A stretch of DNA of 64,000 nt from Dendrocalamus latiflorus (Eukaryota > Streptophyta > Magnoliopsida > Poales > Poaceae). Shown piece by piece: positions 33,994 through 44,854 of this stretch (position 1 is the stretch's first letter; each line of letters starts with the position of its first letter). The position numbers and the translations under genes were made by a program. Below the pieces are notes generated by a model, which did not search any database, had not been told where the DNA came from, and was given only the letters and a program-made list of their open reading frames with translations. The DNA lies in assembly GCA_017311315.1 (NCBI GenBank), contig CM029609.1, positions 38,314,744 through 38,378,743 of the forward strand, in the 5' to 3' direction.

Positions 33994-35705
33994 CTCCCCC
34001 TTGATGAGTATATTGACAAACTCAGAAAAAGCATGAAGTTGAGTTTGAGTTTGAAGAATCCAACATGGTCCACAGAATTAAATGAAGCTAATGACCATGT
34101 CGACAGAAGGAACACTAGAGCAACAACTGAAATAGCAAATTGATCTCCAAAGCTCTAAACTGTTCCCAACAGACTTTTTCTTCTCTATTCTCCCCCTTTT
34201 GGCAATAAACGCATCAAGATGCAATAGAGGAATATGATATGATGGATGAATATGGCTGAAGTTTGTTTATTTAAGCATTTAGAGCCATGAGAATTATCCA
34301 TAATGACCATAATGTAATACACCAAGCCATAACTCAATAAAACGCTATCTAGATCATGACAACATATATGTAAGCCAGCTAGAGCACATAGATGACAATC
34401 TGAAATGTAATGCATTTTAGCGAGCAAGTCAAGTCATCAATGAGCAAAGTCTAACTAGAGATATCCAAGGATGATGCAGGCCATGTCAATAAGCTAAGCG
34501 GAACAAGGAAGCTAACATTGAGTCCAAATAGAGTGCTATAAGCTCAAGATTGAAACTTTGGTTAAAGTACTTGGTTCTTTTTGAAGCTTAAGCAAATGGA
34601 GCACAAAAGATATTTTCTTTTGAAATTCATGGTTGTTGCCAACCAGATTTTTGTTTTATCATGTGCTAGGTCTCAAGCCTTATGCGACTACTCCAAGCCA
34701 TGAGCTTAAGAAGATAGTCTAGGTCATCCAAAACTCCCCCTAAGTTCATGCCAAGTGCAATGGCAAGCCGTCTCATAGGAGAGAATTGGTGAGATCAGTT
34801 TTTTCGCACAAAACAGATCTTTTTGCTTTTTAACATATTGTACTAACTCATGCATCATCAAGAGACTAAACAGCTCAATCTAAGGCTCAATATAGATTCA
34901 ACGCTCTACTCAGCCTATTTGACATGGCATGAATCATAAAGGGATAGCTCAAGAAAGACTAAACTCAAATGCTAGCATGACAAGTTTAATTTAAGTTGAT
35001 CAATTTTACTTAACTTATCATAGCAAACGCTAGTCTACACATATGAAGTCATGATAAATTTAGCAAGCTAAGCACAAGTCATGGCAAGGTGTAAAGCACT
35101 GAAGCATGTCATAACAGGATAATAATCAAGGCTCAATGCAGATTGATTATAATGCTAGAATGCTGAAAATGCAAGAAAGACCAGCTCCCCCTCAACATTA
35201 GATGCAACTCTTAGTTCAAGTTGAGTTATGTCACAATTAAGCTCCAGAAGCTCCCAATTGAACTCCCCCTGAACCAAAGCAGTAAGATCGAGAAGCTGGG
35301 AAAGAAAACAGCAACCAGGCAGTCCTTAAAGCATAGAAAAGATATAGAGGCAACTATGGCTCAGACTGACTCTCATCTACCCCATATGACTCTAGGACTA
35401 TTAGACCGGTAATCTACCTCACTAGGGAGCAAACACGTACCCTGTCTACCCAAGGGTGGCCCGACCCTTGCTAGAACCTAGAAGCATTGAGTGGGCTCAA
35501 CCTAGTGAGAGAAGAGAAGCGGCTAATAGAGCAGAATCCTAGGTCACAAGATAAGAGCAAGAAGTCTAAACAGCTAGACGAGAAGACCACTCTAACCTAT
35601 GCTGGAAGGACTAAACCCAAAGCACCCGCAAATGCAATGCAACAGAAATGAGACAGAAGCATAATCAAATTAGTAAAGCAGTAAAGCACAAAGCTCCCCC
35701 TCACT
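33994..35705 (-). promoter_or_regulatory. Multiple polypurine tracts
   Basis: The + strand motif CTCCCCCT/CTCCCCCTT (AGGGGGAG on the - strand) occurs next to the LTR at 33994-34002 and again at about 34189, 34735, 35184, 35263 and 35693. The first is the functional position for plus-strand priming; repeated upstream copies are a known oddity of Sireviruses. Confidence 0.7.
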
Positions 35706-37960
35706 ACAGTCCAGAAAAAGAAGGTTCTAACTTAAGGAGGTGATTCCCAAACACACCCTATCCACATGGTCTCTAGTCTGTAACCTCATACCATGGAGCA
35801 AAAGCACACTATGTCAATGCACAAGACTCTAGTGGCCAAGAAGAAAGTTCAAACTAGGAAGAAGAGAATCCTAGAGAACCACAGCTCAAACTAGGTAGTA
35901 AATAATCCTAGAGAACCATTTGGAAGAGATGTGTGAAAGAGACATCATCACCTAGAGTTGGCTCCTATCTAACCAATCGGACCCTTCCTACCACTAAACA
36001 AAAGTACTATGCAACGCCAAGTGGGGAAGCAAAATGCTAAAGATCACAAAGTAGCATACCTCTCTCACGGTCGCTCGGTGAGGAATCATGATTGCAGACC
36101 TGATCAAGTATGAATGTTGCTTTGGCCGAGGTTGAGTACGAGTCCAGGACGTGGTCGTTGATGAGTCCAGACCTCGGTCGAGTGGTCAAAAAGGTTGTAC
36201 CAGTCTCCTTTGCATTCACAGCCTGCAGGTTAAGCACATGGACGACCGATGTCCTAGTACTGGGGTAAATGATATACAACATGGAACCAGTACTGTGACA
36301 AATGACAACAATAGTAGCAACACAAGTACTAATGACACAGAACACATGAGAATATACACCCACACAAGCTCAATCTAGCCCTCATCAAAAGCATCTAGAA
36401 CACCAAGCCTAGAGCCACCCAATACTAGAAGAAGCTTGTGACCTATCCACAGTTCTCATGAAATCTAAGTAAAAGTACCATCTAAAGCTACCAAGATGTC
36501 ATACAGTTTATCTCATGCCACAAATGAATAAGACCAAGGTATACATGCATCTCAATGAATTACAACCATACACATAGCAGGTGACAAGTGAAAGTCACAA
36601 AAGCATATGCTAGCATGGATAGAAGCATGTATACATAAATATGAGAAGCAAGAAGGCATGAATAAACATATCATCATGACATGGAGGAACTATCCAGGAT
36701 ATGATCAAGCTCAAAAATGTCCATACACAAACATACATCATGTAGGCATACGTCATGACAAACCAAAATCATGAAAAGTATGCTAACATGTCTAAATAAT
36801 GATGAATGGACATAAGGAGCAAGATGTGAACATTAAACCATGATAGATACTACAAAGCACAAGGTCATGACAATACTTGACTTCTAATACGCATAAACTA
36901 CTCAGCTCATGAAGTCAAGTCAAAGCTTAAGCATCCAATCAATTAACATATATATCATGATACAAAGATACCTAAGCAGCATACACACATAAACATGTCA
37001 AGAAGACATCAAGAGTAAATCATGCCAACATGGTACAAATGAGCACAAGAACACGCACAACATGCCAATTATGACTAACACTTGAATATAAGGGCATGAG
37101 GGTATAGAATTGCTCACAAAGTAGGTGGAGACGCAACCGGTGAAAGCATATGCCTCTTGGAGGCCATGAAGTGGAGAACCAATGAATGTTCTAGTCACGT
37201 GATGAAGCAGAAGACTAAAACCCAATCAATCCCATGTTCTCCAACCAGCGTCTGGATACCTACAAATGACAAGACCAAAGTGCCCAAGTCTTGGATCCCG
37301 AAGGGTTAGTAGACAAGTACTTGGGAATTCAAGACTTGACACACAGTCACTCATACTCGAAGTATGCAAGTCTACATGATGCAGTTGATGGTCCATGCAC
37401 GAAACTAGATCCAATAGGCACACCGCAAAAGGACAACTCGAGTCCCAACTCTGAAAAAGCGGTGAAGACCTAACAAGAAAGCACCAAGAAGAGAACCAAC
37501 AAAAACACCAAAGAAACTCACAACTTCTCCTCGCCGTAGATGCACACCTCGTTTGGATGAACGAGGTCTATCATTGAGAAACGGCGGAAAAATCTCCTCG
37601 AGACAGCACGTGGACAAAAACTAAAACACACGAAACAAGTCCACGATGCCAATAAGCCAATGATGTCCATCCTTCTCATAAAAAAGAGCAATGATGCAAG
37701 CGTCTACTACGAGACAAGATCCAGAAGAACAAAGCACCATTCTTGCTTACAGAGAAGTCCCTTGGACCTTACGAGAATAGTCAACAAGAAATGCACTCGC
37801 TAAAAAGGAGCAAAGGAAATGAACCAGAAAGATTCATGCTCACTACAAACGGCTCCTAAACTTGAAGAACAGAAGAGACTACGTCTCAAGATGCAGCACT
37901 CATATCATCGTGCTCTCTCCTCAAGCATTTACACCATCCCTAAGAGAACCACGATATAAA
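34741..37960. other. Non-coding internal region of the Sirevirus-like element
   Basis: Where integrase, reverse transcriptase and RNase H should be there is 3.2 kb with no recognisable domain on either strand, A-rich on the + strand, with repeated words such as 'aagctca', 'catgaca' and 'agcatg'. This is the layout of a large retrotransposon derivative (LARD). Confidence 0.6.
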
Positions 37961-38176
37961 CTATGGAGGGAAATGCAAACAAATTTGATCAACAAGAGAA
38001 AGAGAAGAGCAGCCAAAGATGATGCGACCAGAAGAGACATCTCTAAAGGTGATCGTCTCATCACCTGCAGCTCGAGCTAGGGAAGAGAACCAACAAGAAT
38101 CTCCGGTCATGTGTCGAGAACACCCGGAGTCCACAAGCCATTCCTTTCCCTTCCCAGCCCAGCGAAACTGAGTCAA
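37961..38176 (-). pseudogene. copia protease start of the Sirevirus-like element
   Basis: KGKEWLVDSGCSRHMTGD carries the DSG aspartic protease active site, followed by CWFSSL and ITFRD as in copia polyproteins. The reading frame ends after about 70 codons and no GAG-pre-integrase follows. Confidence 0.8.
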
Positions 38177-38511
38177 CGAGAAAGTGAAGACTCAGTACTG
38201 GGGTAAATCAAAAGAGATTTTGGAACCCAATACTGAGTCACACGTCGAGCAGAAGAAGTAGTCACACAAGACTGACCTCTACCTACTCTACGCTTTCTGT
38301 CGCTCAGAAAGCCAGAAGGTCTACGAGTAGACCTGAAGCTGTTGCTGGGTCCGACTGCTACGGAAGAGCAAGTCGGAGCACCGGCAACATGCTGATCTCG
38401 CCGCGGGTAGCCATCTCGACGGGGAAAACGAGATCTATCCTCAGAACGGCGGAAGTCACGACCAAAGGGAGCATGAGGACGAAAACCAGAAAACTCGGAA
38501 AAACCAAGTCC

Positions 38512-39959
38512 TCAATGCTGCCCAAATCCCTCAACAGGAGCAAACCTAGACCTCGTGTTGGTCTTAGGTGCACTCAAGGTCTGGGGCTGACCCTGAATAC
38601 GCCTAAGAGACTCAATACGGTCTCTACGCGCGATCTTGGCGCGCTTGAAGCATTGTCCGATCAAGTGTCCATCCTTTTGACAGAAGGTGCAGTGATACTT
38701 CACCTTCTGAGAGGTAGAAGTAGCACGGGGAGGCTTCGCCTTCTGAGAGGCCGAAGCAGCAGGTGAGATCACCTTACTGTCAGAAATCCCCTGAACAAAA
38801 CCCGCTGACTTAAATTGGACTTTCTCGGTCCTGGGCTCAGTCTCGATCACACCTGGTGCTATGGGTCTGAGCACAATAGGTGGATGCTTCCTTAGAAAAA
38901 TCGTATCCTAGACCTCGATTAAATTTGCAATTCTTGGACTGGTCTAGAATAAGATTAAGCTTCTTCTTGCCGCCTACAAATCTCTCGAGAGTGTTCATAA
39001 GATACTGACACTCCCGAAAGAAAGAGGTGCAAGAAGAGCAGGGGGAAGAGGAGACAGCAGAAGGTAAGGGAGCAGAAGAAGAACCAACAGCAGAGGTACA
39101 AATGGCTTGAGCACGCTCAGCCGACTCAGAAGGGACAGTCCTACTGCTAGCAAGTTGGTTCACGACTCTAGGCGTCTCTACCTTACCATGGGGCTTCTCC
39201 CCCACACCAGCAATCACTTTACAAGCAGAGGTGGCTTCTCTAGAAAGTCCTTATTAGCTTCACACATTTCATCAATGCAAAGTCAGTTTTAGTTTACAAT
39301 TAATGCATGGTGAGCTAACAGGGTCCTTAGCGCATTGAGCCAAAATCTTGTTGTTGTCAATCATTCTTGAAACTGCTTGGAACAGATTCAAGCTCAGAGT
39401 AAGCTTGGACAAATCACACATGAAGCAATAGGCTCAAGTAGAAAAGCTCGTAACTTAGCAATTTTATGATCTGCCTTCTTTAGGTTCATTTTCAAATTAT
39501 TGCAATTTTCACATGGTTCAGGCAGATCAAGAAACATAGTGAAAAGACCTCTAAAAGCATTGTCATTATCCTCATATGAGGTGCAAGAAATAGTCTCAAT
39601 AGAAGAAGATGAAGGAGCAACAATCCTAGTCACCTCTAGTTCAGCAAGCAGACTATCATTCTCCACCTTAAGCATATCTAGCTCAAAAGTCACACTATCA
39701 TGAGAAGTCCTTAGTTTCTCCATATCTCCAACAAAGCAACGCATACATCACAATCATCACGGGAGGGAGCAGATTTAAGTGAAGTAAGCTCCCGTGACAA
39801 ACATTCTACTTCCTTCTCAAGATTAACGACCCTAGCTCTAGACCTAGCATAAAGATTTTCTAACTTCAGAAATGCAACACTGAGCTGGTCATATGAGAGA
39901 TGTACCTCATCGGAGTCAGAGCAGAGGTCGTCGTCGCTGAAGTCGCCCTCAAGGGCCAT
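38512..39959 (-). pseudogene. gag of the Sirevirus-like element (frame-broken)
   Basis: From ATG 39959: MALEGDFSDDDLCSDSDEVH, then a long coiled coil (LKLENLYARSRARVVNLEKEVECL; LRTSHDSVTFELDMLKVEN), then KKKLNLILDQSKNCKFNRGLGYD, a phrase I associate with grass Sirevirus-type polyproteins, and a CCHC zinc knuckle CTFCQKDGHLIGQC at about 38655-38700. At least three frame changes (near 39720, 39390 and 38850) split it. Gag forms the cytoplasmic particle that packages the element's RNA. Confidence 0.8.
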
Positions 39960-40079
39960 GGAGCATGTGCCGATGAAGTCGTCACCATCCTTCCCATTGA
40001 GATAGGGGCATAGTGGAGTACTTGTCTGTCGCCATGGCTCTTAGAGACCGGTTAAGATCTATGGGAAAGAGCTAACCGG

Positions 40080-40090
40080 CTCTGATACCA
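40080..40090 (-). promoter_or_regulatory. Primer-binding site (tRNA-iMet), - strand
   Basis: On the - strand the LTR ends ..CCTACA, then AT, then TGGTATCAGAG followed by CCGGTTAGC. This fixes the LTR edge at 40093 and the direction of the element. Confidence 0.85.
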
Positions 40091-40092
40091 AT

Positions 40093-42107
40093 TGTAGGAC
40101 CGAAATGGCGACAGAGGGGGGGTGAATGGCGCTCTCAAAAATTAAATTCGCCCCTCAAGTACCCACGCTTATACTTCTTCTCCAATAGCTATGGAAGCTA
40201 TGAAGATAGAAGATATGCACTACTGGAAGTCAAGGCAACAAGGAAAAACCAGATCCAAAAAGAAGCAGCCAAGAAAAATAAATTCAGAGCCAGTCTGACT
40301 GCAAGCGGTAGTACCGCTGAGACAAGCGGTAGTACCTCTGAGCGGTAGTACCTCTCGAGGAGCGGTAGTACCTCTCACGGAGCGGTAGTACCGCACGACG
40401 ATCGGACTTGTCCGAACGTTTCTTCGCTGCCGATCGGACTGGTCCGAACAAAACCGGTAGTACCGCTAGGACGAGCGGTAGTACCTCTGAGCGGTAGTAC
40501 CTCTCGGGGAGCGGTAGTACCTCTCGAGAAAATCAGCAAACTGAAATTTCAGAAAAACTGAGAAAATCGCAAGATTCTTGGATTCTTGGCTTGGGAAACT
40601 TTGAGGGAAGCTAGGGAACACTCCCAGAAGACTAAGCCAAGAGCCAATAACAAGAAATCCACTCCAAGAATCAAGAATTTCAGATTTGGGTAAAGATCTG
40701 AAATCTTGCAAGAACCGAGCCAAAAACCAAATAACTTCCCAACCGTTGATCCTTTGGCTATGAAATTTTGAGGGAAGCTAATTAATAGCCTCTGGACTCT
40801 TCATACCAAATTTCAAGCCATCTTAACAAGGGAATCAAAATCTGGACCAAAACCAAGAAACGAAGAACAAGAACAGAGGAGGCCAAAACTGAAATATGAG
40901 AATCAAACTCGGTTTGCTCTTGGGATTAAATAGCCAAATGGCTTTTGAGCATCACCCATGTCATAGCAACCCATTTTGGCACTCTCCAGCAAGCAAGAAC
41001 TCAGAACCACGAAAATCAAGAAATCTTGCAAAGAGGAAACTGAAGAACAGAAGCTACGAACAGGGAAAACCAAACTTCAGATTTCATTTCTTGAATCACA
41101 GGGAATACAGAGGAGTTCCGATACCCCGACTTGATACAAAAGGAAAGATTACAAACTCCTCAATCCATCCTCTCCCTCTCTACTCAAGAACACCACTCAA
41201 GAACACATGAGGGAGGAAGAACACACCTCTGTTCTATCACCTAGAACACATCGTAGGGGACAGAGGGAGCACCAGACTCTGCCTCTCCAACCACTAAAGA
41301 CTAAAGGAAAACCAACTCCTAAAGCCTCTTTTGACTAGAGCTAACCCTAATTCCCTCCAAAATGCTCAAGGAGGGCATGCAGCCCCTCCTCTCCTTTTAT
41401 AGCGCTTGGCTAACGGGTCTCCGCCCCGTTACGCCCGCTACGTCCAACGGAGCCCGCTCCCGCTTGTGCAGCCTTGCGAAATTCCCGTTTCGCCCCTCCT
41501 GCACCTTCCGGGAAGCTTCCGCGCTCCTTGTCGCCCACGACTCGCAACCACATCGAATCTCCGCCGTCTTCGACACATCCGACCGTTCTGACCTCAACGC
41601 CACCTGCGTCTAGTCCGGTCACCTCGTGTCTCACCACGACTCCGCCTCGACGTCCTCAGTCCTTGCCGTTGCCCGTCGTGTCCACCACCGGTAGCTCCAG
41701 CTCCGGTTCCTCGTCTCCCGACTCGCAACCACCTCACCAGCCTCGATCATCCTCAGCGTACCCGACCGTCTGGACCTCAACACCTCCTGTGTCTAGTCCC
41801 GGTCCTTCCACGCGTCACCATGACCTAGCTCCGAAGTCCTGCAGTCACACAGACAAGAAAACACGTCACATAGCACCGCTCGACATATGAAAGCGTAGAC
41901 AACATCACTTACCATTGCCGAAGTCCAAACCTGTCAAAATTAGAATATGCATCCTAAGCCCAAATGACCAGGTTTGACCAAAGTCCGACCGAGCCCGATT
42001 GCGCCACGCAACGACTCGACTCCGAACCACTCAAACCAAACTCGACGACCTAAACCCTTTGTCAATTACTCATCACTCTCATGGAGTCACGACCACATGG
42101 TCTCTCA
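40093..42107 (-). repeat. Full 2015-bp LTR of the Sirevirus-like element
   Basis: Begins TGTAGGACCG and ends GTCTCTCA in + coordinates, that is TG..CA on both strands. It is flanked by the primer-binding site on one side and by AAGGGGGAT (a polypurine tract) on the other. TATA box TATAAAAGG on the - strand at 41393-41401. Confidence 0.88.
40304..40526. repeat. Short repeats GCGGTAGTACC in the LTR
   Basis: Nine copies (one starting CCGGTAGTACC) of an 11-base, nearly palindromic word, each followed by CTCTCGAGGA, CTCTGA or GCTGA/GCTAGG. The truncated LTR begins in the middle of the same word. Confidence 0.85.
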
Positions 42108-42858
42108 ATCCCCCTTGATGAGTATATTGACAAACTCAGAAAAAGCATGAAGTTGAGTTTGAGTTTAAAGAATCCAACATGGTTCACAGAATTAAATGAA
42201 GCTAATGACCATGTCGACAGAAGGAACACTAGAGCAACAACTGAAATAGCAAATTGATCTCCAAAGCTCTAAACTGTTCCCAACAGACTTTTTCTTCTCT
42301 ATTCTCCCCCTTTTGGCAATAAACGCATCAAGATGCAATAGAGGGAATATGATATGATGGATGAATATGGCTGAAGTTTGTTTATTTAAGCATTTAGAGC
42401 CATGAGAATTATCCATAATGACCATAATGTAATACACCAAGCCATAACTCAATAAAACGCTATCTAGATCATGACAACATATATGTAAGCCAGCTAGAGC
42501 ACATAGATGACAATCTGAAATGTAATGTATTTTAGCGAGCAAGTTAAGTCATCAATGAGCAAAGTCTAACTAGAGATATCCAAGGATGATGCAGGCCATG
42601 TCAATAAGCTAAGCGGAACAAGGAAGCTAACATTGAGTCCAAATAGAGTGCTATAAGCTCAAGATTGAAACTTTGGTTAAAGTACTTGGTTCTTTTTGAA
42701 GCTTAAGCAAATGGAGCACAAAAGACATATTTTCTTTTGAAATTCATGGTTGTTGCCAACCAGATTTTTGTTTTATCATGTGCTAGGTCTCAAGCCTTAT
42801 GCGACTACTCCAAGCCATGAGCTTAAGAAGATAGTCTAGGTCATCCAAAACTCCCCCT

Positions 42859-44035
42859 AAGTCACCAGCTGTGCCACGACAGCAGGGGTTATGAGAGGTG
42901 GCGGTTAGGGTTTCGATGGGTGTGTTTCGAGATACCTCCCTCAGCTCCCCGCACCTCTCTTTATATAATCTCCAATCGGATCTTTATCCGATACGATCAG
43001 ATATCGTATCCAATTAGGAAATTCTCAGACTTGATTGTTATTTAATACGAGTAGAGATCGTATCCCACTCAGAGACTATCACCTGGATCCTTATTGTTCC
43101 AACCCGTTAAGTGTATGACTTTGTAGGTTTATGTATATTTGGCTATAGGCCAAAAACTCCTTTTTGGTCTATAAGTCGGTAGCGGTCTCTAACAGGACAT
43201 AACAACTCCTAAACATACATAAAGATCATATTGAATGAACTTATATAGTGTTTATGTACCGATCTCTTTGCTTCATGACATCAGATCGAATTCAAGATGA
43301 GAAGTATGCTATCCCATTATAACTCGATTCTTCACTCAAACCTGTAGTGGGTTACTCAATTGTGATTGACTTCTCAAGCATATTCAACACGGCCATACAT
43401 TTCCTTAATCCAACCATATCGAGGGGCCTAGAGATATTTCTCCTGTTATATAGGATGGCAATTCTATCTTGATCGTTCACATTCTTCTGCATTTTTTTAT
43501 AGTAAATCCGAAAGCTACCTTTATGACTACCTAGTTATGGAGTAATGTTTAGCAATCTCTAGGTATAGTGTTTAGTAATATCTAGGTAAAGTATTACACA
43601 TGTAGGAACAATGACTATCTTAGGTCTAATGATCCTACATACACTATGTGTAAGACTAACTAATGATACTTAAATATAACAATTCCAGTAGTGTCTCATG
43701 ATGGGTTAATCCAACATCATGTTCTCTAACATATATCCATATTATTGATTTGATATCCTATATTTGTGATCCGTGAAATATGATCATCAACCGATACATA
43801 TGCTGATCTGTAAATCATAATTATCACATATGCTGATCTATAAATCATAATTATCTCACATAATGGCATAAGATTAGAGATAATTTAGAATAACATCAAA
43901 ATATAAATAAAAAATTCCACGAACAAATTACATACTTGTTGATCAATATGAAAGATATTTATTGAAGTGACAAAATAACATATTATTTAAAAGATCATAA
44001 GTATAGAAATGATATGATCATATTTATAATTGACG
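42859..44035 (-). repeat. Partial copia LTR, reverse orientation
   Basis: The reverse complement of 43690-43760 (ATATCAAATCAATAATATGG, ..ATGTTAGAGAACATG.., ..CATGAGACACTAC) matches the 3' LTR at 9108-9180, and that of 43940-43990 matches about 8890-8950. The LTR start TGTTGGAAATATGCC is missing, and the other edge is cut off at the Sirevirus junction. It is a fragment or a decayed solo LTR of a related family. Confidence 0.65.
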
Positions 44036-44530
44036 GCTTGATCAGCATAAAACCTAGCGGAAAAGACCCTACGGAGATGGTTGCCGCTTTAACATATATA
44101 GAGATGGTGGTCAACGCAAGGGAAAAAAAATTAGAAGTGATCTTGTTTAAGTTCATACCTGCAACGAATCCTGGTTGATTGCGATCATTATTCTCTAGCT
44201 CGCTTCATTCAATTCGATCTCATGATTATCCGGCTTCTTCATACGGTCTTGATACATTGTTTGGATCTCGAGTATGGGGCGGTTGGCATCGATGCTTGCT
44301 GCGCCCTTGATGTCACCCTCCAAGGCCTCCACCTCGTCAGCCACGGCATGAAATTAAAGCAGTCGATACGAACAGTAATATGTTTGAGGCCTAAAAGATG
44401 CTGCAACCCCATAGCTAGGCCGCCATACTTGAACTGGCACTCTGCCATCAATCTAAGTTTCTGTCTTTGGAGCAAGGCTCCTGCCTCAAACATCAACCCC
44501 GGCCGGTCTGCCCCATCCCGACCTCCAAAA
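44036..44530 (-). pseudogene. Duplicate of the NLR-3 3' end
   Basis: Matches 44702-45125 (3' flank plus the last about 85 codons of NLR-3): AECQFKYGGLAMGLQHLLGLKHITVRIDC against ARCQVKYGGLVTGLQHLSGLKHITVDIDC. About 10% of positions differ, and a small indel breaks the frame after NFMP. It ends abruptly at about 44530 with no further NLR sequence. Confidence 0.85.
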
Positions 44531-44701
44531 TAGTTTTGAAGGATCCATATGTAGCAGCTAGCGCACTCTTTCTTCTTCTTCTTCTTTTTCTTCTTTTTTG
44601 GGTTAGGTTCACAGGAGATTTGAAGCAGGGATACATCCTGAGGTGATAGCGGCCACCGGGAAATCTGGCATATATAGAGATAGGGTCATTTAGCGCACTC
44701 T
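44531..44701. other. Spacer between the two NLR 3' ends
   Basis: Contains a (CTT)n run at about 44566-44592. The word TAGCGCACTCTT occurs at both edges (about 44554 and 44691). Confidence 0.5.
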
Positions 44702-44854
44702 TGATCAGCATAAAACAAAGATGAAAAAGATCCTACGGAGATGGTTGCCGCCTTAACATATATGGAGATGGTCAACGCAAGGGGAAAGAAATAGAAGTTC
44801 ACACCTGTGGCGAATCCTGGTTGATTGCAATCATTATCCTCCAGCTCGCTTCGT

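Larger units (their letters stand above)
32362..42858 (-). mobile_element. Sirevirus-like Ty1/copia element(s), internal-LTR-internal-LTR
   Basis: Segments 32362-34740 and 40479-42858 are nearly identical direct repeats. On the - strand a full 2015-bp LTR (40093-42107, TG..CA) is followed by a primer-binding site, a long gag and a protease start, about 3.2 kb of non-coding DNA with several polypurine tracts, and a truncated LTR (32362-33991). Upstream of the full LTR lies another 751 bases of 3' internal sequence (42108-42858). Integrase, reverse transcriptase and RNase H are absent, so it is non-autonomous. Multiple polypurine tracts and an extended gag are features of the Sirevirus genus. 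Confidence 0.85.
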
